Shown here: in pieces, positions 1 to 8,987 of the stretch
Position numbering within the stretch: the first letter of the stretch is position 1
Layout: the number at the start of each line of letters is the position of its first letter
Origin: JABWBD01 sp040768665
Lineage (GTDB): Bacteria > Planctomycetota > Planctomycetia > Pirellulales > Thermoguttaceae
Length of the DNA stretch: 64,000 bases
Direction of reading: 5' to 3'
Assembly (NCBI GenBank): GCA_040768665.1
Contig: JAXGMN010000016.1
Coordinates: 124,001 to 188,000 of the forward strand
Notes under the pieces: model-generated
What the model was told of the DNA's origin: nothing
Databases searched by the model: none
What the model saw: the letters and a program-made list of their open reading frames with translations, nothing else
Position numbers and translations under genes: made by a program

Positions 1-98
1 TTGGTTCTCAGATGGTGCAATATAGCACGACTTCGCCCCGAGCCCCCACTCCCCTGCCGTAGTTGTCGCCCGAGAATGCTGCGGTTACGATAGTTGCT

Positions 99-1400
99 AT
101 GAAGCTCCCACCTGAAGGTGCACGTTGGCTGGTCTCTCTGCGTTGGCTGGCGATTGTGCTCATGTTTCTGACGATCTGGTTCTCGTCGGCGGTGCTCGAC
201 GTTGTCGAACATCCCCTACCGCTCTACGCGGTGGGCCTCGCCGTCCTGGGTTACAACGCCCTCTTTCAACTCGGGCAACGCGACTCGGGGGGCGAACGGA
301 ACGTAGAGCGGAATATCTTTCTTCAGGTTCTCCTGGACCTCGTCGCGTTGACACTCCTGCTCTACTTTGCCGACCTTCCCCGCAACCCGTTTCTGTTCTA
401 CTTCGTCTTCCATATGATCATCGCGGGAATGTACTTGCGGGGGCGATTGCCGTACGTTTTCGCTGCCCTGGTGTCGGCCATGGTCGGGGCGGTGATGCTG
501 CTGGAGTACCTGGGCTGGATCCCGACGTTTCCGCTGCGTTTTGGATCCGATCCGATCGGCCCGCGGTCACCGGACGGGCTTTACCTCCTCGCCGTCTTTG
601 CGGCGTTTTCCAGCACGCTGTGGATCGCCGTCTACTGCACGACCTCGATCCGGCGCTACGTCGACCGGGCACACGCCGAGATCCGACAAAAAGAAAAGTT
701 GCTGGGTATCGGGCAACTCGTGGCGGGAATCGCGCATCAGATCGCAAACCCTCTGGACGGTGTGCAAAACTGTTTGCAGCGGATCGGCGAGGGAGTCAAA
801 GGCAACGCCCACCTTACCGAATACGTCCAGCTCATGACCGAGGCCCTGGAGCGAATCGAACGGACAGCCAAGCGAGTGCAGGCATTCGCCCGTCCCCGCG
901 GTATTGAATTGCAGAGCACCGACGTGAATGCCGCCGTGGACGGTACGCTCCAGTTCCTCGGCAGCGGCATGGCCAGCGTGCGCATTGAGACCGAGCTGAC
1001 TCACGTGCCCCCGGTCCAAGGCGACCCGTACACGCTGCAGGAAGTCCTCTTCAACCTGTGCACCAATGCCCTGGCGGCCATGCCCGATGGCGGCACACTG
1101 ACCATTCGCACGACCGCACTGGGCTACAAGGATGAAGATCAGATGGGCTCGGTGGCGATCGAGGTGTCGGACACGGGCGTCGGCATCCCTCGCGTGCAAC
1201 TCGAAAGGATCTTCGAGCCGTTCTTCACCACCCGCGCAGAGTCGGGCGGCACCGGGCTCGGCTTGGGCTTGTGCCGCATGCTCATTTCCGAGATGGGCGG
1301 ACGGATCGAAGTCCGCAGCGTACTCGGCCAAGGGACCACGTTTACCGTCGTTCTCAATCCGGTCACCGAAGTCTTGGCAGTCACAGCGAAGGCAGAATGA
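99..1400 (+). CDS. Membrane sensor histidine kinase (NtrB-like)
   Basis: Predicted sensor kinase that autophosphorylates on His and passes phosphate to the response regulator encoded next. The N-terminal half holds about six hydrophobic membrane segments (roughly residues 10-185), then a HisKA dimerisation box with the phospho-acceptor His near residue 213 in GIAHQIANP, and a C-terminal HATPase with an N box (NLCTNALAAM), G1 box (DTGVGIP), F box (FEPFFTT) and G2 box (GTGLGLGL). I use the ATG at 99; an in-frame TTG at 63 would add 12 residues and neither has a clear Shine-Dalgarno. The residue after the acceptor His is Gln, not the usual Glu/Asp. The stop overlaps the regulator start (ATGA), so the two are co-translated. 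The signal sensed by the membrane domain is unknown. Confidence 0.9.
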   Translation: MKLPPEGARWLVSLRWLAIVLMFLTIWFSSAVLDVVEHPLPLYAVGLAVLGYNALFQLGQRDSGGERNVERNIFLQVLLDLVALTLLLYFADLPRNPFLFYFVFHMIIAGMYLRGRLPYVFAALVSAMVGAVMLLEYLGWIPTFPLRFGSDPIGPRSPDGLYLLAVFAAFSSTLWIAVYCTTSIRRYVDRAHAEIRQKEKLLGIGQLVAGIAHQIANPLDGVQNCLQRIGEGVKGNAHLTEYVQLMTEALERIERTAKRVQAFARPRGIELQSTDVNAAVDGTLQFLGSGMASVRIETELTHVPPVQGDPYTLQEVLFNLCTNALAAMPDGGTLTIRTTALGYKDEDQMGSVAIEVSDTGVGIPRVQLERIFEPFFTTRAESGGTGLGLGLCRMLISEMGGRIEVRSVLGQGTTFTVVLNPVTEVLAVTAKAE

Positions 1401-2740
1401 GAATCCTGGTCGTCGACGACGAGAAGATCAAACGCGTCACCCTGGCCGACGATCTCGCCACGCAGGGGCACGAGGTTGTTGCTGCCGGCGATGGCGAAGA
1501 GGCCCTGCAGCAACTCGCCGGCGATCGCTTCGACGTGGTTGTCACCGACATGAAGATGCCGAAGGTCGACGGCATCGAACTTCTCAAATGGATTAAGCAG
1601 GGTCCCCTGGCCGATATGGAAGTGATCATGATGACGGCCTATGGAAGCATTCCCGTGGCCGTCGAGGCAATGAAGCTCGGGGCCTTCGATTTCGTCACCA
1701 AACCGTTTCGCAATGAAGACATTTTCCCGCTCATTGCGAGGATCGAGCGTGAGAGGCAGACCGGGCCGGCCCGGCCGGACGCGGCGATCGCCTCCGGCAT
1801 TGACGAGGCCATTGTCGGCTCATCACAGGCGATGAGCCGGGTGCGACGCATGGTCGAAATCTGCGCCCGGACCGATGCCAACGTGCTGCTTTGCGGCGAG
1901 ACGGGCGCCGGCAAGGATCTCATTGCATCGGTCATCCATCGGCACTCGCACCGCCAGGGCTTCCCCTACGTTAAAGTCGGCTGCACACTCTTCCCTCCGC
2001 AGTTGATCGAAAGCGAACTGTACGGGCACGAAAAGGGCTCGTTCACCGGCGCCGAGCAGAAGCGTAAAGGCAGGTTCGAATTGGCCGAAGGAGGGACGCT
2101 CTATCTTGATGACGTCGACGATATTCCCTTCGAGCAGCAATCAAAGCTCCTGCGAGCAATCGAAGAGAAAGTCTTCGAACGGGTCGGCGGAACCGACCTG
2201 ATCCAGGCCGATGTCCGGATTGTCGCCTCGACCAAGCGGAACCTGCTGGAAAAGATCGGCGAGGGTACGTTCCGGCAAGATCTCTACTACCGGCTCGACG
2301 TCCTGCGAATTAACGTCCCGCCCTTGCGGGAAAGGCTGGAAGACGTTCCCGCTCTTGCCGAACGCCTGATGCAGCGGGTCGCCGAGAACTCGCGGTATGA
2401 CATGGAACCGGCGGCCTTCGAGGTGCTACAGAACCACAATTGGCCGGGCAATGTTCGTGAGCTCCTTCACACGCTGGAACGAGCTTATCTTGTCGGCTCG
2501 GGCCGCGTTTCAGCCGATCTGCTTGCGGCGGAGATCGAAGGAACAGCCGGCTCAGCCGTCTCCGCTGGCAGTGGCGCCACGCCCATCGGCAGCTTCCAGG
2601 CTGCGATGGACGTGGCGGAACGCCAGCTTCTGGAAAATGCCTTGCGCGCCTGCGCGGGCAATAAAACGGCCGCGGCTGCCTCCCTGGGAATGAAGCCTTC
2701 CACGTTTCGCGACAAGCTCGCGAAGCACGGCCTGGGCTGA
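1397..2740 (+). CDS. NtrC-family sigma-54-dependent response regulator
   Basis: A 447-aa enhancer-binding regulator. Residues 1-115 are a receiver domain with acidic pair D7-D8, phospho-acceptor D51 (VVTDMKMP), T80 and K102. Residues 136-370 are the AAA+ sigma-54 activation domain: Walker A GETGAGKD (167-174), the sigma-54 contact loop GSFTGA (214-219, a GAFTGA variant) and Walker B near 235-240 (TLYLDDVDD). The C-terminus is a Fis-type helix-turn-helix (ALRACAGNKTAAAASLGM). The start ATG overlaps the kinase stop by four bases, within an ORF open further upstream; the coupled ATG begins directly with the receiver fold and is preferred. It presumably activates sigma-54 promoters when phosphorylated by its partner; targets cannot be read from the window. 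Confidence 0.92.
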   Translation: MRILVVDDEKIKRVTLADDLATQGHEVVAAGDGEEALQQLAGDRFDVVVTDMKMPKVDGIELLKWIKQGPLADMEVIMMTAYGSIPVAVEAMKLGAFDFVTKPFRNEDIFPLIARIERERQTGPARPDAAIASGIDEAIVGSSQAMSRVRRMVEICARTDANVLLCGETGAGKDLIASVIHRHSHRQGFPYVKVGCTLFPPQLIESELYGHEKGSFTGAEQKRKGRFELAEGGTLYLDDVDDIPFEQQSKLLRAIEEKVFERVGGTDLIQADVRIVASTKRNLLEKIGEGTFRQDLYYRLDVLRINVPPLRERLEDVPALAERLMQRVAENSRYDMEPAAFEVLQNHNWPGNVRELLHTLERAYLVGSGRVSADLLAAEIEGTAGSAVSAGSGATPIGSFQAAMDVAERQLLENALRACAGNKTAAAASLGMKPSTFRDKLAKHGLG

Positions 2741-2746
2741 GCCGTG

Positions 2747-2873
2747 CGTAACCGTTCACGCCCGCGGCCGGGGACCGGTCCATTTTTCGGCCAATTCGGG
2801 TGTTTTGGCGTCAAAGACGTTGGCCGAAAACATGGACCTGTCCCCCTCTCTTCCGCGGGCGTAAACGGTTACA
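2747..2873. repeat. Family A palindromic repeat, copy 1 (complete)
   Basis: Two long imperfect inverted arms (about 2747-2794 and 2819-2873) surround a loop of about 24 bases. The left arm carries GTAACCGTTCACGCCCGCGG and GGACCGGTCCATTTTTCGGCC; the right arm carries the complement with GGCCGAAAACATGGACCTG and ACGGTTAC. It fills the gap between two convergent genes and could fold as a bidirectional terminator. Related copies lie at 11500-11534 (partial) and 46357-46480 (opposite orientation). The pattern resembles REP/MITE-like non-autonomous palindromes; no cognate transposase is present in the window. Confidence 0.75.
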
Positions 2874-2907
2874 GCCGTACTCAACGGAGTGGAATTGGGG
2901 GGCCGCT

Positions 2908-5640
2908 TCAATTCGCTTCGGTCGGTTCATTGAGCGTCAGCCCCGCCGCTTCGAGATCCGCGAGCACCCGAGGGGCCATGCGATAGTACATCGAAAACCC
3001 CTTGCCGTAGCCGCTCCCTCCGGCGCCGCGAGGCAGCGATTCGGTGAGCACGCGGCGGAAACGCTCGTCCTTCGTCCAGAGATAAGCCCGCGCAATGCCT
3101 TCGACCATCAACTGCGAAGCGCCCGAGCCGAAGCGGGTGTTCGGACACGACGTGTAACGGAATCCGTGCGTCTCGTCGGAGTAGCACTCGTCGAGAAGAT
3201 AGTGGGCTCCCTGGACGATCGATTCCTTCACGCGGGGATCTTCCGTGACATCGTGATAATACTTCATACCCGATAAGAGTACGGCCACCATGAAATTGGC
3301 ATTGCCGCGATGGCGAGGCTCGCACTGGCAGTGCCCCGGGACCATCATCCGCGACCAGCCACCTTGCTGATAGGGCTTGCGTCCCTCCGCCTGGTACTCG
3401 GGCAGCGGTCGTGGCTGCATGTCCTGGGTTTCCAGCACCCGGTCGATAACCACCCGCGAGGCGTTCAGGTAATACGGATCGCCGGTGGCCGCATAGGCGG
3501 CCGACAGCATGATCAAATGCCAGCCGGGGACGCGGCAACTGAGGAAGTCGTACGGCCGGCTCAACTCCTTGCGGATAAAGAAGTCGGAGACGGCACAGCC
3601 GGTCTCGTAGGAACGCCGATCGCCTGTGAGGAAATGGTGGTCGAAGTGGCCTTCGGCCCAAGCGTGGCTGACTGTGAAGCCGGCGCTGGGGATCCCGAGG
3701 GTGCCGGGCACACTCTTGTCGTAGTATCCGCCGACGTGGCCCATCTGATGCACGTACACCGCGCCGACCTCGAGAGGATCGGGGCTCCACTGGACCGTGT
3801 CGACGTCGCGGTTGTGCAACTCCGTCGCGTCGCCCAGAAAAAATGCCTCCGGGTTGCCGGAGCGGATGTACTCGAGAAAAAAGGCGTGCTGGGTATCGTA
3901 TTCGATGTTGCCCCAGTTGGCGCCCCGTTCGCCGTACCAGTCGCCATAGTTCATCAAGCCGTAGTCCTGCTGGCGATCTCGCATGGCCGCGTAGCTCTTG
4001 AGATTCTTGTCGATCGCTTCCTCGTACAGCTTGAATTTCTCGGGGTTGCGAGGCGCGACGTCGTAGAAAGCCTTGCTGGCACAGTACCACTCCGGCGGAG
4101 CCGTGGCGACGAGCGGCCGCTGAAAAATCGCCGCGGATGCCTCGCGACGATCGGCCGAATCGAACGAGAGAAGGATCTCGTGCGTTTTCGACACCCCCTG
4201 CTTCAACGTATAGACGCCATCGAGCAGGTAATAGTACAGATGGTGGCCCTCTTTTTCGAAGGGGAACTTGTCGTACAGCCCTTCGGAGAAGGCGGGGCAG
4301 AGGTCGACGCTCAATCCGTCCGCCGTAAGTGTGAAGCCTTTCGGATAATTCTGCCAGAAATCCCGTACCGCGATTGCACAACCGTCATCTTCATCCGTAA
4401 AAATCGAGCCGACGGCGCGCCCCTTCACCGCGGTTTCCTTCTCGCCGACGATCGTGACCAACTCGTCATCGAAACGCTGGCGAAGAGCAGGCGCCGCCTC
4501 AGAGAGCTTGCCGATCTGGCCGTCCGCCAGTGGCACTTGCCACGTCTCTCCGAAGGTAGTGACCGGTATGCAGAACGACACCTTCTTGAACTTTTGTAAC
4601 TTCTCCTGGCCGGAAACAACGATTGTGTGATAGACGCGGATCCAGGGAAGTTCACGGTATGCCTCCACGCGCTGCTCGAGCCGCATCACCGAACGGCCGT
4701 CGCTTGATGTCAGGTCCGACACGCTCTTCACCACCGCGCGGATTGGTCCCGACTCCTCGACCAACAGATCGGCTTTGCTCGCTGCAGAGGTATACGTCGT
4801 TCCCGTGTGATCCATTGCCAGAGTTTTGCAAACCTTGCTCGGCTTCCAAGCCGGCCGATCGCCCCTTGCGACCTCAGCAAGCTGCCCTTGGGGGTCGACA
4901 CGGAATTTCAGCCCCCCGGCATCGACCTTGATACCGTCCCTATCTTTGTTCACCACCAGCCCCGCGGCTGGGGCGCCGCGGCGAACATCACGACCGTACT
5001 CCAACCGGTATTCCCTTTCGCCCTCCGCTGCGATATCGGCCTGGAAGGTCAGAAGAATCCACTTCACGCTGCCATCGGTCCAGCGCGCCGTGAGCCGAAC
5101 CTGGGCGGGCACTTCCTCGCTACCGAGCATCAGACGGACATGGTCCTCGCTCTCAAGCGTCGCACTTGGGAATGGAACTCCCGTGGTGATCGGCCATCGC
5201 CGGGCCTCCATCTTGTGGGGATTCCGCACGCGCAGCGGCACAGCGTGCACGTCGCTGACGGTTTGGGGACACTGGGGCGGGCGCGCGAGGAATACAAAGT
5301 CAGCCCCGGAAAACACCGATCCATCTCGTGCGGTCCCCGTCGCACGCCCATGATATTCCAGTTCTGGATCCAGGCCGTCGAGAACCACGCGGTGCACCAG
5401 ACAGTCGTTCTGGTCCTCGATCTTCTGACCGTACTTCGTATCCGTTCCGTACTCGAAGCGAGTTGAACAGGGCCAGGTCGTGGTCCATGAGAGTGTGACG
5501 CGCCCGGGACGGCCGACATGGGCGGCGCTGGTCATATTCTCCACGCGGGACGGGATCTCGCGGACCTCCGGCTCTTCGCGCAGAAAGAGAATATTGCAGA
5601 GTCCATGCTTGCCGCTTGGGCCGACCGCTTCCAACTGCAC
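2908..5640 (-). CDS. Secreted polysaccharide lyase-like protein, 3' part (frameshifted)
   Basis: Downstream and larger part of a gene split by one frameshift near 5640; the 5' part is the 5532-6689 entry. The apparent GTG at 5640 is probably not a real start, since the text continues an upstream domain. About the first 90 residues form a fibronectin-III-like domain (RVTLSW ... LEYHGRATG). From about residue 140 the sequence (PITTGVPFPSATL, VPAQVRLTARWTDGSVKWI) resembles the RIFT-barrel N-terminus of PcRGLX/YetA-type exo-rhamnogalacturonan lyases (PL26-like), followed by a long helical toroid-like region with many aromatic residues (YYYLLDGVYTL, GHVGGYYDKS). Expected role is extracellular or periplasmic degradation of plant or algal polysaccharide. 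The family assignment comes from pattern memory, so substrate and class are tentative. Confidence 0.65.
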   Translation of the reverse strand: MQLEAVGPSGKHGLCNILFLREEPEVREIPSRVENMTSAAHVGRPGRVTLSWTTTWPCSTRFEYGTDTKYGQKIEDQNDCLVHRVVLDGLDPELEYHGRATGTARDGSVFSGADFVFLARPPQCPQTVSDVHAVPLRVRNPHKMEARRWPITTGVPFPSATLESEDHVRLMLGSEEVPAQVRLTARWTDGSVKWILLTFQADIAAEGEREYRLEYGRDVRRGAPAAGLVVNKDRDGIKVDAGGLKFRVDPQGQLAEVARGDRPAWKPSKVCKTLAMDHTGTTYTSAASKADLLVEESGPIRAVVKSVSDLTSSDGRSVMRLEQRVEAYRELPWIRVYHTIVVSGQEKLQKFKKVSFCIPVTTFGETWQVPLADGQIGKLSEAAPALRQRFDDELVTIVGEKETAVKGRAVGSIFTDEDDGCAIAVRDFWQNYPKGFTLTADGLSVDLCPAFSEGLYDKFPFEKEGHHLYYYLLDGVYTLKQGVSKTHEILLSFDSADRREASAAIFQRPLVATAPPEWYCASKAFYDVAPRNPEKFKLYEEAIDKNLKSYAAMRDRQQDYGLMNYGDWYGERGANWGNIEYDTQHAFFLEYIRSGNPEAFFLGDATELHNRDVDTVQWSPDPLEVGAVYVHQMGHVGGYYDKSVPGTLGIPSAGFTVSHAWAEGHFDHHFLTGDRRSYETGCAVSDFFIRKELSRPYDFLSCRVPGWHLIMLSAAYAATGDPYYLNASRVVIDRVLETQDMQPRPLPEYQAEGRKPYQQGGWSRMMVPGHCQCEPRHRGNANFMVAVLLSGMKYYHDVTEDPRVKESIVQGAHYLLDECYSDETHGFRYTSCPNTRFGSGASQLMVEGIARAYLWTKDERFRRVLTESLPRGAGGSGYGKGFSMYYRMAPRVLADLEAAGLTLNEPTEAN

Positions 5641-6689
5641 GCGTCGCCGCCCTGGAATTCGTACGGCTCGTCGAGCCAGTAGAGCCAGGTACGGTTGTTG
5701 TCCTTCCGCGCGACCGCAACACCCAGGAGCTTGTCGACGACGTAGATCCCGACCCGTTCGTCGTTGGAATCGTCGTACATCATGAAGCCCACGTAGAACC
5801 TTCCGGCCCGGGGGGCCTCCGTCCAGACTTTCCCCTCCGGCCGTTCGCGGGAAACATGCGGCCAGCGGTTCGAAGTGAACAGATCGACCGCGTATCCATC
5901 GCAGTGGAACCGGTTGTGCGGAACGACGATTGTGCCCTCGGCGAGCTCGATGGACCGAAGCAACTGCTCACCGAAGGTGGCTTTCACACGATGATTCTCG
6001 GAAAAGTCGACTGCCCGAATCGGCTTCTTGCGGTCGGTGAGCACCACGCCTTCGACCGGTTTTTTTGGACTCGAATCGCTCATGGCCGGCGATTGCCCGG
6101 ACCCGCTCACCGTGTGGCAGAGCACGTAGAGCGAAGTCCGCAGCGAGTCGCCGGACCGGGCGAATTCGACGTCGGCCGAAAGGACGATCGTCTTGTCCTG
6201 AGCGACGAACCGTACGACAGGTCCGGGAATTGTGTTGCCCTCCGCATTGTAGCGGGTCGCCCGTCCCTGGCCGCCGACGACGCTCAGCATGTAATCGGTG
6301 CCCGCGACGGGACTGCCCGGGCTCGCCTTCCGGCCCGTTTCTTCGTCGGCGTCGGCGTCGACGTAAAGATGCAGCACCGTGTCTTCGGGCTTCGGCTCGG
6401 CGGCAAAGCGGACCCGCCAGAGGAAACGGTCGTCGCCGGCGTGGGCACACTCGACGCCGACAAAATCCTTCGTGGCGTCGTAGCCGGGCCTCTGGCGAGC
6501 CGAATCGGATTCAACGCCGTCGTCCAGCACCCTGTAGAACGTGTCGGCCGACGCAGGATTGCTGCCAAGGATCTCCTCATCCCGATCAGGCAGCCCGTCG
6601 TCGTCGCGGTCCTGCTGCGGAGCCGCGGCGAATGACACCGCCGCCGCACAGAGAACAACACTCATCGACCGAGAGAGACTCCGCCACAT
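5532..6689 (-). CDS. Secreted polysaccharide lyase-like protein, 5' part (frameshifted)
   Basis: N-terminal part of the gene continued by 2908-5640. The ATG at 6689 is preceded by GGAGG eight bases upstream and opens a signal peptide (VVLCAAAVSFAAA). Next comes an acidic calcium-binding, thrombospondin type-3-like motif (DRDDDGLPDRDEEILGSNP), then a domain with LHLYVDADADEETG that resembles a CBM9-like carbohydrate-binding fold. The homologous-looking text runs to YEFQGGDA; after that this frame becomes Arg/Ser-rich while the other frame continues with VQLEAVGPSG. One missing base around 5640 therefore explains the split. It may be a real mutation or a sequencing/assembly error; restored, the protein would be about 1,260 residues. 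Confidence 0.65.
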   Translation of the reverse strand: MWRSLSRSMSVVLCAAAVSFAAAPQQDRDDDGLPDRDEEILGSNPASADTFYRVLDDGVESDSARQRPGYDATKDFVGVECAHAGDDRFLWRVRFAAEPKPEDTVLHLYVDADADEETGRKASPGSPVAGTDYMLSVVGGQGRATRYNAEGNTIPGPVVRFVAQDKTIVLSADVEFARSGDSLRTSLYVLCHTVSGSGQSPAMSDSSPKKPVEGVVLTDRKKPIRAVDFSENHRVKATFGEQLLRSIELAEGTIVVPHNRFHCDGYAVDLFTSNRWPHVSRERPEGKVWTEAPRAGRFYVGFMMYDDSNDERVGIYVVDKLLGVAVARKDNNRTWLYWLDEPYEFQGGDACSWKRSAQAASMDSAIFSFCAKSRRSARSRPAWRI

Positions 6690-6784
6690 CGCTTGCTCCT
6701 CCATTTCCTGCGCAGACCTGCGGCAATGCCGACATTCTCACGCATGGGAGGGCGCGCTGCAACAGACTGGCGAAGAGTGCTCAG

Positions 6785-6976
6785 CTAAAGACCTTCTTTG
6801 TCCGCGTTCAAGGCGATGCCGCGGATCGCCGTGAGAAGGTCGCGTGCGTCTTTGAATTTGCGATCATCCAGGGCCTGCACAGCTTCAGCAGCCAATTTCG
6901 CGACGTGCGACCAAGTCCTTGCCTGCCGTACTTCAGCCAGATGGATGGTCCCTTGACCTGATTCAGTGTGTTGCAT
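6785..6976 (-). CDS. Small protein of unknown function (63 aa)
   Basis: A short ORF whose ATG is preceded by GGAAG at a typical distance, which is why it is listed. The protein is mostly helical, with a charged amphipathic stretch (AKLAAEAVQALDDRKFKDAR) like one helical hairpin or a single TPR-like unit, and has no signal peptide or membrane segment. It is not recognised. It sits between a secreted enzyme and another small gene (7136-7519), both on the minus strand and each with its own leader, so they need not be one operon. Confidence 0.5.
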   Translation of the reverse strand: MQHTESGQGTIHLAEVRQARTWSHVAKLAAEAVQALDDRKFKDARDLLTAIRGIALNADKEGL

Positions 6977-7135
6977 GGTAGTCTTCCTTTCGTGCTGAGG
7001 ATTATAACGTCAATAGCTGTGCACGGAAGTGGGGGGGCTGCCAACGGCCCCAGATTTCCCGCCGGCTAACCAGCGGAATGCCCTATGCAGTTTCTAAATA
7101 TCCTCAAATTGGGCATAATCCACCCGAGCGAATGC

Positions 7136-7519
7136 TCACGGCAGCGGAAGCCACCCTGGTGATTTCTTTCGTGGCAGGTCGGAAACCTGTGTGCTCCAGT
7201 AGTCGACCAGTTCAGCCCGGACGGCCTTGCATAGTTCTTCAGAGTCGTCGGGGGCGGCGGCCACCAAACCAACGACCCACGGAATGTTGATGGCTGAATC
7301 CCGCAGAGCCCAGTACAAAAAAGTCTCGCGGCCCATCCAGACTCGCTCCGACTCGGACCAGAGCGCCTCGGTTCGCGTTGAGCGATATCGGAAGCGAAAA
7401 AACGCCTCGGCAGCATGGTGGACGGCATCGCCGAGTGGGAGCAAGCGCAAACGCCGCCGCAAGTGCCGCTGGCGCAACGTCGGACCGCCGGTCGACAGGG
7501 GAACGGATTGATTGGCCAT
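7136..7519 (-). CDS. Hypothetical protein (127 aa)
   Basis: The frame is open far upstream, but the ATG at 7519 is preceded by AAGGAGG four bases before it, a near-perfect ribosome site that decides the start. The product begins MANQSVPLSTGG, has a strongly basic segment (RQRHLRRRLRLLPLG) near residues 16-30, then a helical region with many aromatic residues (FFRFRYRS, ETFLYWALRDSAINI) and an acidic patch (APDDSEELCKAV). There is no signal peptide and only one moderately hydrophobic stretch. Not recognised. The strong translation signal makes a real gene more likely than the overlapping antisense frames. Confidence 0.55.
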   Translation of the reverse strand: MANQSVPLSTGGPTLRQRHLRRRLRLLPLGDAVHHAAEAFFRFRYRSTRTEALWSESERVWMGRETFLYWALRDSAINIPWVVGLVAAAPDDSEELCKAVRAELVDYWSTQVSDLPRKKSPGWLPLP

Positions 7520-7957
7520 GGTTTCCTCCTTTTCGTAGGACGGTTGCGAACGTGGCGATAAGCAGATCAGCCCCGATCCCGGGAATCTCGGCGGTGTCTC
7601 GCATTGAAACACGCGAAGCGCAGAAACCTGAAAGAACGCTGAAGTACCTCGCGGGCAAATTGCCACAGCGATTTCAATGTACCACACGCAGCGGCATGGC
7701 GAAACCAGCGCCACGCAACAGGACTTAACGGGACGGCAAGGTTCGGCGGGGGGGCTTTCTGCCGCGATTGCACCAAATGATGCAGCCCGGTATACTGGGT
7801 AGTGGACCTCGATCGTCGTTTGTGTCCGGCAAGAGCCTCCCACCGAACCAGTCTCCTTCGTCGAGCCGCATGCACGGCGTGCAGCTTCTTCTTGGGCGAC
7901 CGCGTTGTCCTCGGTTGTCCCCGTTTCCACCCAAGCTAGGACTGAGAAAGGTCTTTC
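7520..7957. other. Intergenic region between divergent genes
   Basis: About 440 bases separate the minus-strand 127-aa gene from the plus-strand isomerase gene, so promoters for both should lie here. I see no convincing coding frame: the short ORFs on either strand are Arg/Ser/Pro-rich and lack ribosome sites. No clear -35/-10 pair, hairpin terminator or repeat could be assigned. Confidence 0.4.
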
Positions 7958-8929
7958 ATGCGGTTCTATCAGCTCCCTCTGATACTCCTGTTGTTCGCAC
8001 TCGTTCTGGCCTGCACGCGCATGACCGCCCAGCAGCCTGAAGGCGAACAGGCGGCAGCCGAAAACCCGGCTGCCGCTGCAGTCGCCGACGAAAAGGTGGC
8101 GGCTGTCGTCCAGGGCGAGAAGATCACCGAAGCCCAACTGTCCGCCGGGGTCCAGCGACAGTTGCAGGGCCGCACGGCGCCTCCGGAAGCCGCCCGGGAA
8201 ATTCGCCGGGCGGTGCTTCAGCTACTGATCGATCAGAAGCTGGTAGATCAGTTCCTCGAGGAAAAGAAGGTTCAGGCAGACGCCAAAAAGGTCGACTCGG
8301 TCATCGACGACATCAAGAAGCAGGTCGCCGCCGCCGGTCTGCCGTTGGAAGAAGTCCTCAAAATCCAGGGCCACACGGAAAACACTCTGCGAAAGCGAAT
8401 CGCGTCGGACCTTGCGTTTCAAAGCTACGCGGACGACGCGGTAACGGATGCTGAGGTGAAAGAGTACTTCGAGAGCCACAAGGGGGAATTGGACGGCAGT
8501 GAGGTCCAAGCGAGCCATCTGTTGGTCAAGGTGGAAGAGGATGCGTCGGCCGAAGAGAAGAAGGCTGCCGAAGCCAAAATCAATGCGGTTCGGAAAGAGA
8601 TCGTAGCAGGTCTCCCTTTTGCGGAGGCTGCCAAGAAGTACTCTGCCTGCCCAAGCTCTTCGGAAGGGGGCGATCTTGGGACCTTTCCGCGTCACGGGAA
8701 AATGGTCGAGCCGTTCGCGGCCGCTGCGTTTGACCTGAAGGTTGGCGAGTTGAGCCAACCGGTGAAAACCCCTTTCGGATGGCATCTCATCAAGGTAACG
8801 GATCGCGTGGCAGGTAACAGAGGTTTCAACGAGGCGCAGGACGAGGTAAAACAGATGCTCGAGCGGCAGTTGTGGGAGAAGACCGCGGCACAGCAGCGTC
8901 AGCGAGCAAAGGTCGAAATCCGCGACTAA
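7958..8929 (+). CDS. Parvulin-type peptidyl-prolyl isomerase, probable lipoprotein (SurA/PrsA-like)
   Basis: A 323-aa exported folding factor. The N-terminus is a signal peptide ending in LVLAC at residues 15-19, a plausible lipobox, so the protein is probably membrane-anchored outside the cytoplasm. Residues about 50-170 form a helical SurA-N-like chaperone region (VLQLLIDQKLVDQFLEEKKV). Residues about 178-285 are a rotamase domain with typical parvulin text: ASHLLVK, FAEAAKKYS, GGDLGTF and PVKTPFGWHLIKV. It should catalyse cis-trans isomerisation of prolyl bonds in envelope proteins. AAAGG precedes the ATG. The next gene is on the same strand 58 bases on, but there is no functional reason to join them. 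Confidence 0.88.
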   Translation: MRFYQLPLILLLFALVLACTRMTAQQPEGEQAAAENPAAAAVADEKVAAVVQGEKITEAQLSAGVQRQLQGRTAPPEAAREIRRAVLQLLIDQKLVDQFLEEKKVQADAKKVDSVIDDIKKQVAAAGLPLEEVLKIQGHTENTLRKRIASDLAFQSYADDAVTDAEVKEYFESHKGELDGSEVQASHLLVKVEEDASAEEKKAAEAKINAVRKEIVAGLPFAEAAKKYSACPSSSEGGDLGTFPRHGKMVEPFAAAAFDLKVGELSQPVKTPFGWHLIKVTDRVAGNRGFNEAQDEVKQMLERQLWEKTAAQQRQRAKVEIRD

Positions 8930-8987
8930 CGCCGCAACAGATCGAGTCCATCTCAACGGACGCGTTTCAGCAGCGAGAAGATGCCCT

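Noticed and set aside
3310..4599. 429-codon plus-strand ORF inside the lyase-like gene
   Set aside because: Antisense shadow rich in Arg/Val/Gly with no ribosome site; the minus strand encodes a recognisable secreted protein.
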